The notes beneath the pieces are model-generated. The model was not told the origin of the DNA. It did not search any database and saw only the letters and a list, made by a program, of their open reading frames with translations. Below, in pieces: positions 1 through 11,336 of a stretch of 64,000 nucleotides of DNA. The position numbers and the translations under genes are program-made. Location: positions 20,327,629-20,391,628 of the forward strand of contig CAKAKS010000032.1 of the NCBI GenBank assembly GCA_916700875.1, read 5' to 3'. This DNA comes from Sebastes aleutianus (taxonomy: Eukaryota > Chordata > Actinopteri > Perciformes > Sebastidae). Position 1 is the stretch's first letter. The number at the start of each line of letters is the position of its first letter.

Positions 1-1270
1 ACTACCATAGTAGCTATTTGCGAGTAGCATTTACTCCTGCTCTGATGTTGCAAGCTTTTCATGCCCCCACTTTGGAAGCCACTATACAGCTACCACTAAG
101 AGTGTGCAAAGCTATCCATTTTACTTCATATCAGCCTATCTGAAGCAGTGAGGTCACTGAACTGCACCGCTATCCTTCAATGTGTGTGTACGGTGGAGCA
201 CATTATGTCACTCCACCCTTTTGATTTTTCAACCTCGCCGTAGCCTATGTTCTGTGCATCTGGCACAGTGTGCAGGCACAGCTGGTGTCAACAAGGACCT
301 ATGCTGTCAAAAAGCACCAAACTCAGGTCAAGGTCGCGGAGGGAAAAGTTAGTGATGTTGGGAGGAAGGGTGGTGGCAGTCCTGACTGATGTTGTGGTTG
401 ACTGCTCTCTCTCTACAACCCCACCCACCTCCCACTGACAAACACGCACACACACACACACACTAGACCCCTTTCATCCTCCTTTTTCTTTGCTATGTCC
501 CCTTGTCATACAACCTCCCCTCCTCCCTCCCAGGTGCTCAGAAACAATGTGGATGAGGTCGAGGACATGAGGAGCCCACCGGAGAGAGAACAGATGTCAC
601 ATGCCTCTTGCACCACGCTCAGGGATGTGTGTGTGCAGTGCTGTGACAGGTAGCGTGTCGTGGTTGAAAGGTAAAGCTGGGCCCTAGTCCCAGTAGGAAA
701 TGGAATGAAATGGGGGCCAATGAAGGCGAGGAAGGGGCACCGGAATAAAAGAAATGTCTGAAAATAGTTCCTGGATGTTAGACACCTTGTTATCTCATGT
801 TTGGCGTGAACTTTACAAAAGGGACTGTAAAATGTCACCTTGTGTACGCGAGCTCAGAAAAAGATCCCCAATAATCAATAAACAGACAATAAAATGTGTA
901 TTTAATTTAAATCGCTGCCCTAGAAAGAGCTGAAAGTAAATCACTGAGACAACCATCGCAGAGTGGAAAAGTCATTTGCTGCTGTTACAGCTGACAAGAC
1001 GAGGCGTTTTGTCATGGCAGCGTGCATGCTTTCATTTATCATTCATGGGTCATATTGTTCTAGATTGGTGATTAGACCGTTGGCAGATTCAGAGCTGCAT
1101 TAATGGCTCGAACATATGCACATACACAAGCATACACATCGATTAGAGGTTAGTCTTTTTAAAAAAAAAAAAATGAGCCCTGTGCTTGCCAGCTTACTGT
1201 ATTTGAAAGCATTACTACGGTGAATTTTTAAAAAACAGTATGTTCTTGATAAGATAGCTTCACCTTTGTC
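1..1270. other. Unique non-coding DNA, no gene seen
   Basis: No convincing coding sequence or transposon end is visible. A short (CA)n tract lies near 446-465 and an A-run near 1160-1172. The short open frames at 247-438 and 506-838 look like chance; they lack family resemblance and clear splice context. Confidence 0.6.
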
Positions 1271-1934
1271 CTAATTAGCATATTTGCCAACCCTCCAGAT
1301 TTCCGTTTTTCATCGCCCTCTCCTGGTTTCCCACCCCGGGGTCACAATTCTCCCATATTTCTCACGATATATTGCACATTTTCACACTTAACCCGTTTGT
1401 GGCACTGTAGAGCGTGTATTATCCCTACCTACTCCAGTAGGTAAAAGATGACAATAAAGCTACACCAAATGTTATTTCCCAGCGCAACAGAGCAGTCTAT
1501 GCTCGCGACACAGCGCAGTTTGAGCTCATGTTTGAGCTGCGTTTGCCGCTTACATCACAGAGTGCAGTCAACTAAAGTTGGGCTTTTGCTGTTGTGGCGT
1601 GGAGCCATTGGAAATAATAGGTTTCAGAGCTCAGTGGTGCCGTGTTTATACTCAAGCAGGTTCAAAAAATGAATAAAAACGGATGAATATTAGTTTACGC
1701 TTGAGATTCACAGGCCAAGTTTACGCCAGAGGGGCAAATTATTCCGTTTTCTGTCCTGAAAACAAATGCTTTTGCAGTGTACGTGTTATTTTCATTGTTT
1801 TAAAGTCACCAGCATGCAGGAAACAAAGTCTCTGAAACTCAAATTTTTCTGGGTGACAACCCCAAGACCCCCCGCTTTGGTTTTGAAACCATCCCTATTT
1901 TTAAGGTCTCAAGGTTGACAAGTATGCTAATTAG
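1271..1934. mobile_element. Non-autonomous hAT-type element with perfect 8-bp target duplication
   Basis: The element body is 1279-1926 (648 bp). Its ends are inverted repeats: CATATTTGCCAACC at the left and GGTTGACAAGTATG at the right, matching at 12 of 14 positions. It is flanked on both sides by the same 8 bases, CTAATTAG (1271-1278 and 1927-1934). An 8-bp duplication is the hallmark of the hAT superfamily. No transposase frame remains; the longest internal frame (74 codons) matches nothing I know. I recall the terminal motif from common teleost repeats, but the family name is not certain. Confidence 0.85.
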
Positions 1935-3039
1935 ACACACACGTGCGCACAGCCACTAAATGTACACTCACCTGTGAATTAACTCATTAGAAATCACGCT
2001 GATAACAGACCTGCCATGTCCACCCACCACATGGCAAGTGATCCAGCGCGTCCCCTGTGATACCTCCCTCTGTGATAATGTACATATTCATTATTCAACA
2101 CGGCCTGTCAGATTAACAGAATATTCGGCAGATTAGCTGGTTAGCTGTCTGGTGGTCTTGTCTTTTATCCGGCGACTAGAGTGCCCTGACTAAGCACATC
2201 ATAATGGCACCAATCCCAGGTGGTGTGTTGTGTGGGAGGAGACCTACTTTTGATCTGGTCTTGAGTTTCTGAAAGGTTTGGATGGATTACGCTGTCACTA
2301 AATGTTTACATTGAGTGTTGACTGATCATAACTACACACACGTATGAATATTTACATGTCATGTTTGGCCACAAGGGAAAAAGGATTTATCCTTCAGTTG
2401 GAGTTGGAGTCATCTGTGAGCCAACATCTCCTATACCTTCCAGGTACAGGGGCCTATATGTATAACCGGCAGAGTTTAAGTGTTCAAAGCCACCTTCCTG
2501 CGGCGGCCGCTGAGTCCTGCATGATAAGCAGGCATCTATCTCCTCTGTTGGATGATGAAGACATCAGAACCGAATGGGGCCGCTTCCTGGAAATGCACGC
2601 CGCGTATGCGTCGGGGTAAATGCATGCATGTGTATTTGCGAATGTGTTTTTTCAAGTGTGTTTGTGCGCCCTAACCAAGCTGTTTAATCTGAGCCAGTCG
2701 TTGAGGTTAGCATGGTTTTGGCAGCTTTTTCGTCTTTCGTTTGAAGGTGACATCACTCTGAGGATTCTCCACTTGAGTGTGTGTGTGCTTGTGTGTGTTA
2801 CACATGTGCTGACAATTATACGTCAGTTTCCACAGGGAAACCAGTGGGCAGGATGGAAAGTGTATTTGAACCTACATTACATAAGTCTACAATCACTGGG
2901 TATGGTAGTGATTCAAACTATGGTAAACACGTTGGCAAGAACTAATCAGGGGATCTTTCATCTTCTAGTGTTGCAGTTTATTCATCATTCTGGCACGGTG
3001 TGTATGTTGAGATCTAGAGGGGCTGTGATGAGGTAGAAA
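1935..3039. other. Unique non-coding DNA with one long almost-open frame
   Basis: No repeat or gene is recognised. One plus-strand frame runs from 2344 to 3036 with a single stop at 2617-2619, so about 230 codons are nearly open. The sequence includes GTGTGT-rich stretches that make Val/Cys-rich low-complexity peptide, and no domain is recognised. It is treated as non-coding. Confidence 0.5.
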
Positions 3040-3200
3040 GGCTGGCTCACACTAAAGGATTTTTCAAATCTTAACAGATTTTGAAAAATGTGAGAAACCC
3101 CACACATAACGACATGTTATGTAAAATTTAACAGTTTTTTTCCTACAGTATAATGTGTGGAGAGCAATGATTTGGCCAAAACGGCACAACACACACTAAT
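3040..3200 (+). repeat. Repeat module A, copy 1 (next to inverted-repeat element)
   Basis: About 160 bp starting GGCTGGCTCACACTAAAGGA recur at about 13761-13920 with roughly 80 percent identity, in the same orientation. In both places the module abuts the same kind of element: the 3205-3917 element here and its relative after 13920. Module A may be a terminal part of a larger composite element or a separate family. No coding content is seen. Confidence 0.75.
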
Positions 3201-3204
3201 GCAA

Positions 3205-3917
3205 GGTACACACTACACGATAATCAAGCCGATTTTGACCCGATTCCCCTTCTCCCGACAATTTTCAGCAAAGCCCTGATTTGTTTTGATGATTCTAAAG
3301 ATTATCTTGCCGGATATTCCTATGATGTGAGGTATGTTAAGAGTGTTTTTTACATGTTTACATCCCCCCGATTGGCTCGGAAGTCCATCCTGGCCGCACC
3401 GATTTCAAATCGCAAATATTAAACTTGTTTAATATTTAAAATCGGATATACTGTTGTGACCCGGAGGACAATCAGTGACGCAGTGGAAAGAACGATAGCC
3501 AACAAGAACCAAGCTGACTGAAGAAGGAAGGACAACCACCGCCGTCATGGCGTCCGCGGCTAATGCATGAGCTATTGCAAAATGCAAAGCATAAAGTAGT
3601 AGGAAGATGGACCTCAGAAATTGTTAATTTGTGGCAACAACACAAGTGTTTATTTAACATGTCTCCATGACTTCATCCATCTTCAATCTTTCATGAATTT
3701 TCAGTACAAAGTAGTGCAAAAAACTAACATCGTTGATTCTTCCAGCCCGTCGTCCGTCATGTTTGTTTACACTAAAGACCATCTTGACATACCTCACACC
3801 ACAAGAATACCTGGAAAGATAATCTTTAGAAGCCTCAAAAAATCAGGGCTTTGCTGAAGATTGTCAGGAGGTGGGAATCGGGCCCAAAATCAGCTTGAAT
3901 CTCGTGTAGTGTGTACC
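3205..3917. mobile_element. Non-autonomous DNA element with about 150-bp terminal inverted repeats
   Basis: The element opens with GGTACACACTACACGA and closes with TCGTGTAGTGTGTACC, which are exact reverse complements. Complementarity continues imperfectly for about 150 bp inward (3205-3360 against 3765-3917), including a shared AATCAGGGCTTTGCTGA block. The interior carries a hairpin at about 3416-3439. A related copy is at 13.9-14.45 kb. No clear target duplication was found, so the superfamily is open. The overlapping short frames at 3472-3857 arise from the repeat and are not treated as genes. Confidence 0.8.
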
Positions 3918-5412
3918 CGGTATAACCAGTGTGTGTGTGTGTGTGTGAGCAAGAGGTAACGAGTTTGAAGGGGCACAAACGTGTCTATTCCCATAAATAA
4001 TTAACATCATCCATTTTACAGTTTACAGCTTCTTTTCAGAGCAGATGAGGCCAGATCCTCATCAACCCTCTTATTCCAACAAACACTAAGGTTACAATCA
4101 TTCATTTGTGGAGCGGATTTCATTGGACAGCCCTTTATTAATGTTTTACAAGAGGATTGCCTCATTCTCAAATTACCATCCGGGCTGAATGTATCGCTGA
4201 TTTGGCCTTTGGTCCGGGACCAGTGCTACGCTCCTCTCGGTTCCATTTGTCGGGCCCCCTGAGTGTTTACAATTGCCTTCCGTTGTAAAACTGGTCTGAC
4301 TCTCCCTGCGGTTGACTTTTGTTAACTATGAGGTACCATGTCCCTGTTCTGTATAAAGAGGAGAAGCAGCCAAAAAAGCACCGCGGGGGCATCGTAAAAG
4401 AGCCTCACAGGATATTGAAATAATGACCGCTGTTTGCAAAAACAGGACAGCCCAACTCAAATCATTTCCTCATGTATTTGTCCTGAGCGATCATAAAATC
4501 TTCCGAGAACACTCAAAGTTGTCTGCGGTCTAGCTAATCCAATATGGAACGGGGCACATAGGAAAGAAACATTGCCTCTAACTACCTAGTTATCTGGCCG
4601 AGTCTGCCAAGCAGCCTGAATCTGTTCTGATTTTTGGCCTATCAGTCTGGAGAGTGAGGGCACAGGCAGTGAATTAATGGTCAGGAGATTTATTTGTTTG
4701 GTGTAATAAGGACTGTAAAACAGTAAGAGCTCTGTGCAGCCTTGCAGGCCCCCTGCCCCGTGGGTACAATCAAATGTTGCCAGTAAATCAATAGAGCTGG
4801 AAGAGGTTTTTATAACCCGAGTTTAACACCAGGCTCTAAGTGCTCCAGGTGGCAGGTCATTTGTTCATTATCCCAACTTATCACAATAAACAATGGCAAC
4901 TCTGATTGGACTACTCTGCTACCACGAGAGGAAAAAATTGGAGAGGAGGAAGACAAAAATCTCAGGTGGGCAAGGGAGGGCTAATAAGGAAGGCAGAGAG
5001 TGGGCAGGAGACAGGGGAGAGCCACAAGATTAACCACTGTAATTACGTACAGGAGCACAGAGGAGGACTGGGACGGTACTAGAGCTCGACAAGCTGTCAG
5101 CCTGTAGCCGATGACTCCTCTGATGCCGCGGGGTTATAATGGTGCATCTCCTTTCGGTGCCACCAACAGGTCTGGGCTTTTAATATCGTAAATACAAACA
5201 GTGCAGCTTGTCCTTCTTTGGGAGCAAGGTTGAGAATGGGCATCGCACTTAAAAAAAGAAACTAACGGGCAGTTGGGTTGTGTTGTGTACAGAAACAAGA
5301 TGAATTGCCGCAATAATTCTGTGGCCTCTTTTAAACGTGTCTCAAGCTGCTCCTGAGTTATATTGCAAAAGTGAATGAGAAGTATCCAATGGCAGCATAT
5401 GACAGTAGATCA
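3918..5412. other. Unique non-coding DNA; possible conserved block
   Basis: A (TG)n tract lies at about 3931-3948. From about 4000 to 4900 the sequence is complex, mixed in composition, free of recognisable repeats and lacks long frames. Such stretches in gene deserts are often conserved regulatory DNA, but conservation cannot be judged from one sequence. Confidence 0.4.
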
Positions 5413-5447
5413 TTAACCCTTTAAAAGCTGACCTGAGGCAACTGAAT

Positions 5448-5870
5448 ATTGCCTCGTTATGGCCGCGGGAGGTTGTTGTTTGCATGATCCTGTTTAAATC
5501 AATCTAAAAGAAACACCATGATAGCTAGAGCATTCATTCTTTTTGCAGCGGAAAGATGGGGCTTCTGTCTTTTGCGTGGTCACGTTGTATGATCGTGATG
5601 ACGTCATTACATTGCGTTACGTGCGGTACAAAACATGGTGACAACACGCAGTGGCGCCAGAGGATTGCCTCGTAAAGGCCGCGGGAGATCGTTGTTTGCA
5701 TGATCCTGTTTAAATCAATCTAAAATAAAAACCATAATAGCTAAAGCATTCATTTTGTTTGCAGCAGAAAGTTCAGGCTGCTGTCTTTTGTGTCATCAAG
5801 TTGTAAGCTTGTGATGATGTCATTACGTTCGCTACATGTGGAACGCAACAAAACTATCAAAATCATTGTT
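5448..5870 (+). repeat. 216-bp tandem duplication inside the TTAA element
   Basis: The segment starting ATTGCCTCGTTATGG at 5448 is repeated from 5664 (ATTGCCTCGTAAAGG), giving a 216-bp period and two units. The copies share many blocks, such as GCATGATCCTGTTTAAATCA and the CATTCATT...TTTGCAGC region, but differ by substitutions and small indels. This indicates an old internal duplication. Confidence 0.85.
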
Positions 5871-6007
5871 GTTAAATAAACCCTGACAGGGTGAAGGGGT
5901 CTTGACCCGCTAGCTGTACATTATCTTGCTTATTCTACGGCTACTTACTGAAGAAATAAATAATTTGACACAAAACCGGTCCGCCAGAGTCTGACATCAG
6001 AACTGCA

Positions 6008-6063
6008 CCTATAGCAACGGTCTGTTATACATAGCAACGGTCTGTTATACATAGCAACGGTCA
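6008..6063 (+). repeat. 20-bp tandem repeat, about 2.5 units
   Basis: The unit TCTGTTATACATAGCAACGG occurs twice in full after a partial ATAGCAACGG, followed by two degenerate ACGGT(C/T)ATAAAAGAA steps. The copies are essentially identical, so this small array is younger than the surrounding element. Confidence 0.85.
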
Positions 6064-6394
6064 TAAAAGAACGGTTATAAAAGAAATTACAGACTGTAGA
6101 GCACCGTGATTGACCAATCAGAATGGAGTATTCAACAAAGCCGTGTAATAATATAGTTTATTGACTGACATAACCTTGTAACTTAGGTTGTACAGATTTT
6201 AGGGATATGAAGCATTTGAAGATACTCCAAGAAATTACATCACAATAAGTAAATCCCAAAGTAGGCACTGGCGGACCATATCTATTGCAGAGTTCAAAGG
6301 GTTAAAAGTTGTTAGTGTTTAAACTACCATCACCACAGAGATACAATTCAGGCATCATTTGTGCTCAAAAACTTATGGAAAAGGCGATTTAAGC

Positions 6395-6567
6395 ACGATG
6401 CTTGTGCAGTAGGTAGAGCAGTAAAATTGGCCTACATGCTGTTTGCAGATGGCTTTACCCGAAGGACCTTACAGTAATGCGAGTGCATTTTTGTGACCCC
6501 ACTGGGAGTTGAACTCCTAACCCATGACAACCACATGCTTCATCAACTAGACTACGCCGGACCACAT
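6395..6567 (-). mobile_element. tRNA-derived SINE, minus strand
   Basis: Read on the minus strand, the segment begins with a tRNA-like head: an A-box-like TAGTCTAGTTG near 6552-6562 and a B-box-like GAGTTCAACTC near 6505-6515, spaced as in RNA polymerase III promoters. Downstream it carries a block (6445-6480) resembling the tail TGTAAGTCGCTTTGGATAAA shared by several fish SINEs. It is diverged, and the 5' and 3' limits are approximate. It is not a working tRNA gene because no paired acceptor stem is seen. Confidence 0.6.
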
Positions 6568-7755
6568 GGTCCTGCACCTTGTAAAGGTGAGCAGTTTGTT
6601 TTGCAAAAGACGCAGCATATAGGAACCACATGGAATATCATCGCCATACGGCACAGTGCAAAATTACTCCCAATCTTAGTTATTCAAATTTTGTGTGCTT
6701 AATTTATGACTCCTGTACAGGAGCGTGGCAGCTGGAGTTTGTAATTATACAACACACTCCACTTTTTCTACTCTGCTGCCGACACACTGCTGCATAATTT
6801 ACATGTCTATTAGCTCATCAATTACAGTGTAATTACTTAGATGCACAACTAGCTTTTTACCATATTATAAAGCAAGTCATCAAATGAATAAGTGAGCAAA
6901 CAAACAAACAAGGCGATAAAGATGGAGCAAACAAAGAGATGTAAATTGAAAGGCTGGATTTTCAGTATGTGACAAGAAGTCAGCCGAGTTCCTCCAGCAT
7001 TGTTTTCCTTCTTTCTCCTCTCTTAGTCTGAGAGGGCCTTATCCTCGGCTTATCATCTGCATTTGTTTACCCCTGATTCTACTGTTCTGCAAACCGTCTC
7101 ATGATTCATTACTGTGATTAATAAGCCTATCATGTGAAACAAAAATACTGTGGCTTCGCATCTCAAGACTCATTGTCTCTCCCATAAGCTTTTTCAGGGA
7201 TGCATAATCTAGCAGCATGAATCTGTCCCTGCTTTCTCTCTCTCTTTCCGTCTCTTTTGCTCCTCTCGCCGTCCCTTTCTCTGTCACTTTTTGATGAATT
7301 AATGACAGAGTGATTTTAGAGATGCATTATGCAGGACTAGAATTGCTTTGTAATGGAAACAAACAGAGACAGTGGTGTAGGTCGGGGTGGCAAATCTATT
7401 GACCATCAGCAGCACCTCATCCAGTATGCATTACTTATAGAGGATAGATTTGTTTTTGTGCTGTGAATACTAAAACTTGAGCCAACACTTGATACTCAAA
7501 GTGTTGATAAGCCCCTTTGCAATTTGGCGATATGGTTTGAAATCTTGCCATTTCAATAACGTCAGAGGGATGTGACTGAAACACACAAGGCTCTCTGGGA
7601 ACTTCAAACTGGAATTGGGGTGTGTTTGGGGTTATGTTGGGAAAAGATTTTTTTTCCATTTTTGATTGGTGTGAGTTTCAAACAGTGTGGCTCTTAAATG
7701 TAGATGGTAATAACTTGTATGAATCAACAATAACTTGGGATACTTCCGGTGTTCC
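6568..7755. other. Unique non-coding DNA
   Basis: No repeat end or gene is recognised. A CT-rich patch lies at 7233-7284. Short frames at 7099-7287 and 7435-7659 have no visible homology. Confidence 0.5.
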
Positions 7756-8439
7756 CAATTGGACTTAGTGGTGTAAGAAAATATCCATACACATGAGTAT
7801 CACGATATTTTGCGATACTGTATCAATTCTCCAAAACGGTGTATCGATTTTTAATTAACCTCTTAAAAATGTGAAACTAGAAAACCTAAGGAGGCTAAAT
7901 AACGCTCCAAAGTTATGCTAAATTTTGGTGAGGAAAAACTGGCATGGCCATTTTCGAAGGGGTTCCTTGACCTCTGACCTCAGGATATGTGAATGAAAAT
8001 GGGTTCTATGGGTACCCACGAGTCTCCCCTTTACAGACATGCCCACTTTATGATAATCACATGCAGTTTGGGGAAAAAAACATGCCGTTTTTTGAAGGCA
8101 GTAAAAATTATTATTATTATTTTCACCTATTCTAATATGGTGTATTTGAATTCTCTGCATACTGTGGTGCATAAACAGTCTTGGGATTGCATAAATTGGG
8201 TATCACTGTAAAGCTGAGACTCTTGTGGATCCATTGTTAGTCCCCATAGCAGCCATTTCATATAGTTACTTTTTTTTACTCAGATTTTATACATATGGTG
8301 TGTTCCTTATACTAAGAAAGTTTTCCTAAAATTAGATTTGAAAAAAAAATAGCTATATCGCCCTGCTCGTAACCGTAACCCCTGTATCATGATATGTAAC
8401 GTATCGCCAGATTCTTGCCAATGCACAGCCCCAATGGGA
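7756..8439. mobile_element. hAT-like non-autonomous element carrying the shared core (type a)
   Basis: The element body is about 7764-8431. It is flanked by near-identical octamers, CAATTGGA (7756-7763) and CAATGGGA (8432-8439), fitting an 8-bp target duplication with one change. The ends are rich in GTATCGCGATA-like motifs typical of this fish repeat group. The shared core occupies about 7905-8090. Its last 150 bp (about 8280-8431) recur as the right end of the chimeric element at 47.7-48.4 kb. No transposase is present. Confidence 0.7.
7905..8090 (+). repeat. Shared core, copy 1, with DR1 motif
   Basis: This is a plus-oriented copy of the core also found near 19.7, 28.1, 36.4, 41.5 and 47.9 kb. 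It contains an exact DR1 (AGGTCAGAGGTCA on the minus strand, 7968-7980) and a p53-type half-site AGACATGCCC (8035-8044). The overlapping opposite-strand frames (7918-8172 and 7993-8211) are by-products of the repeat. Confidence 0.85.
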
Positions 8440-10260
8440 TCTTATTTCAAAAAAAATGTGTGTGATAGCGAGAGACAAATATTTTTGATACCATTTTCAA
8501 TTGCGCCATGAATCACACATATGATGTTTGTCAATTTAAAAGATAATTTTGCAAGTCAAGAAAGCCGCAGTTAATATTTTTTCTGAAATAAGGTCCCATG
8601 GTGGTCCACCGGAAGGGATGGGACTTTGCCTCTGTATAAACATGGATGAAGAAGAAATAAATGGCAGTGATCCCATCATCCACTCACTTGGAGCACAGAG
8701 TTTCAGTGATTCAGTCTTCTCTGCAGCTCTCCAATGTTGCACAGTCATTCTTTCTCCAAACAGCTGCATCATAACACAGGCAACAGTCTATAGACTCAGA
8801 CAGTTAGTACAGAAGGTGTCCTTGAAATATAATTTTAATAAACAAAGGCCTCATTTCTTTTGCAGCTTTGGACTTCCGTTGAGCCGAGAACAGCACAATC
8901 AGCATTCTGTGCGTTCATGCTGCTGTTGTTGTGGCTGCTGCAGGTCATAGCTGTGTTACATCTGGGGAAGTTAGCCTTGGTAATGGACTCCAGAAGGGGT
9001 CTGGGAGTTAAACAGTGATGAGCAATGGAAACTGTGGTCAGCAAGAGAGCAGCTGTAACCCTCTAACAGGCGTGGACAAGATGGGAGGAAGGAAACAGCA
9101 ACGTTCAGAGGCCCAGCGATGGGTCTATTTTAGGAGAGGGCTGGAGGGAGAGGAGAAGGAGGAGGGGGATCCAGCAGAGCAGCAGCACATGTGGTTGTGC
9201 TGCTGGCCGACTGTTGAAGAAGCAACGAGAGCTCAGCAGGAGAACAAGAGATGAATTGCTTGTACGGAGGCACCGTTAACTCCAAAAACTAGTTTTTAAT
9301 GTTGGGTGTGCCTTGAGAGTTTGTGTAAAGGGTAAGTGGAGCTACACAAGTACAGCCCTGGAAAAAGATATGTGGCAAGCCACCGTTGCATAATCCTCTA
9401 GAGACATGGTTAGAAACTAGCAAAGAAGCTATAAAGAGAAAGAGGGGAAAAGAGAGAGAGAGAGAGAAGCCTGCTGCTTTTGTGTCATTAAGGTCTGTCA
9501 TAAGTGCTCTCTCAGGTTCTGTCCTCTCCTTCCTTCACCTTTGACCCCACAATGATCCTCGATTAATGCCAGTTGTTCAACACAACGGATTCTTTGTGAA
9601 CATGCAAAAGAAATGGCCGGGGTATTGATATGTATATTAGCCCCCACGGGCTCTGACGTCTCCGCAGTTGAGCAGTTCTTATTGACGAGTATTTGCTGCC
9701 AGCGCAAGTTATTGCCTAAATAATTGATCTAGTTGATCAGGCTCATTGGAAATCAACAAAATGACTGGTTTAATAGGTGGAGATGTTTCTTGGGGAATCA
9801 ATACTGATTATTACTCACAGGCTGTTATTGCGAGGTCATCTCTTTTTGATGGCCTTAGCTGTTTACATTTTAATCTGCCTTTTTTATTTGTGTTTTGAGT
9901 TCCAAAGATTCTTGCCGTGAGGCTGAAATCCCCTCGTCTGGCTTATGTCTTGACAAAGTAAATAAATGATTCGGTACCCTCGCCGGTCGGGTTGGAATGT
10001 CAAAGGTCAAGGGGTCAGAGCTGCAAGCAGACAAATTAGGTTTGAGGACACCATACGCTCAGTTCCCCCTCTATTTGATTACAAGTGCCCTAGAACATGG
10101 ACAAACAACCCGAGCACGGCTCGCTGGTGAGTTTAATGTTGGAAATGTGAAGGTGAACATACAAGCATATAGTAATTCAGTCACCTTCAACATGTAACAC
10201 TGAACTTTTCAGCAGAGCAATACTGTTTTGATTGAGACCTTAAAACAAATGGGTTTGAAA
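8440..10260. other. Unique non-coding DNA
   Basis: No transposon end is recognised. A 133-codon plus-strand frame (8549-8950) ends in a Cys-rich low-complexity tail from TGCTG repeats and matches no family I know. A (GA)n tract lies at about 9449-9467. Confidence 0.5.
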
Positions 10261-11336
10261 GATAGACTGTATATAAAAAGTGGACGTAGTCACCATGACG
10301 TCACCCATTGGTTTGTAGACTGTTGTTTTGAAGCCTCAAGTTGGGCATTTTGGCCGTCGCCGTCTTGTTTTTTTGTAACCAGAAGTGAGGGTGGACTTTA
10401 TGGTGCTTTCAAATAAAACCTGTGAGTTCATGTTTACAACATAGGAAGTTGGTGCACAGTATGCTGGGCATTCAAGTGGTTAAGTCGTGAGAACACCTCT
10501 GCTAAGCAACGGTAATATTAATGTTACTGTCGGCATCTAGAAGCCACTAGAGGCTAACAATTTAGCAAGCTAGCAAGTGGGTAACATAATGCAGAAAATT
10601 TAAAGGCATAATGACAGAGGAAAAAGATGAGGGCCTTGGGAATATCAACATTTTCCTCGGACATATTATAAAATTACGAAGAAAAACAATATACGACTAA
10701 AATTACAATATAATTACTTTTTATGCACTAAAAATATTAACTTCCATGGCCTCCGCCATTTCTGACGTCAACAAACAAGTCACAACTCGTGAACTCGTAG
10801 CTTGCAGAAACTTTCCACTTACAAGGTCGTGAATACTACAAGAGGGGGGCGTTCATATGGACTCTTCTTGTGAACAGAAGTATAACCGAATGCTGAATAA
10901 GACATTTTCAGGCAACCAAAAAGGATATACTTAACTTTCATGGACTGAAAACATACTGTGAAAGGGTTAAAGTTGTAAGACAAAAACACGGACAACTCCA
11001 AGACCGGACAACGCCGAAGTAGAGACCTGTCAATCACAAGGTAGCCACGCCCTAAAGCATACCCTGCTTTATGGTCTATTTGACTCTAAATGGGTCCATA
11101 ATATACTAAATGAACATCATGCTGTATTGAAGAAGACTTAAAACTAGCGATTGAGACCATAAACTCATGTTTACAATGTTTACTGAGGTAATAAATTAAG
11201 TGAGAAGTAGGGTCATTTTCTCATAGACTTCTATACAATCAGACTTCTTTTTGCAACCAGAGGAGTCGCCCCCTGCTGGCTATTAGAAAGAATGCAAGTT
11301 TAAGGCACTTCAGCATTGGCTTCACTTTTCAGACCC
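10261..11336 (+). mobile_element. Teleost interspersed repeat, interrupted by another element
   Basis: Ends TAGACTGTATATAAAAAGTG (left) and CATTGGCTTCACTTTTCAGA (right) also bound a minus-strand relative at about 38429-39030. The relative is continuous where this copy is split by about 460 bp (10392-10860). The left part contains an exact TGACGTCA (10296-10303), and the right part a block including GCCCCCTGCTGGCTATTAG. I recall this sequence as a very common fish repeat, but I cannot assign its superfamily. No coding content is seen. Confidence 0.8.
10398..10794 (+). mobile_element. Element inserted in the 10-kb repeat; copy 1 of the 64-kb family
   Basis: About 397 bp from TTATGGTGCTTTCAAAT to CACAACTCGTGAAC match the reverse complement of 63631-63980 closely; one block around CATTTTCCTCGGACATATTA runs for about 100 bp with few changes. 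Both copies have GTGAG(T/C)TC near one end and CTCGTGAAC at the other. A TGGACT hexamer on both sides (10393-10398 and 10856-10861) may be a target duplication, but the limits are uncertain. It contains TGACGTCA at 10763-10770. Confidence 0.75.

Larger units (their letters stand above)
5413..6305. mobile_element. TTAA-bounded (piggyBac-like) non-autonomous element
   Basis: The element lies between TTAA at 5413-5416 and TTAA at 6302-6305. The left end continues CCCTTTAAAAGC and the right end, read inward on the other strand, CCCTTTGAACTC. TTAA duplication with CCC-starting ends is the piggyBac signature. No transposase frame is present. Inside are a 216-bp tandem duplication, a 20-bp tandem repeat and an exact TGACGTCA (5599-5606). 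Classification rests on the ends only. Confidence 0.75.

Noticed and set aside
1448..1672. 74-codon frame within the 1.3-kb hAT element as transposase
   Set aside because: No hAT dimerisation or DDE-like motif is seen, and the length is far too short.
6494..6562. A functional tRNA gene on the minus strand
   Set aside because: Box-like sequences are present but no acceptor-stem pairing or cloverleaf could be made; a SINE head is the better explanation.
7918..8211. Opposite-strand frames over the core as conserved peptides
   Set aside because: The reading frames are broken in the other core copies by stops and indels; nucleotide motifs, not protein, are what is kept.
8549..8950. 133-codon plus-strand frame as a Cys-rich small protein
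   Set aside because: The Cys run comes from TGCTG simple sequence; a competing minus-strand frame overlaps; no signal peptide or family resemblance.
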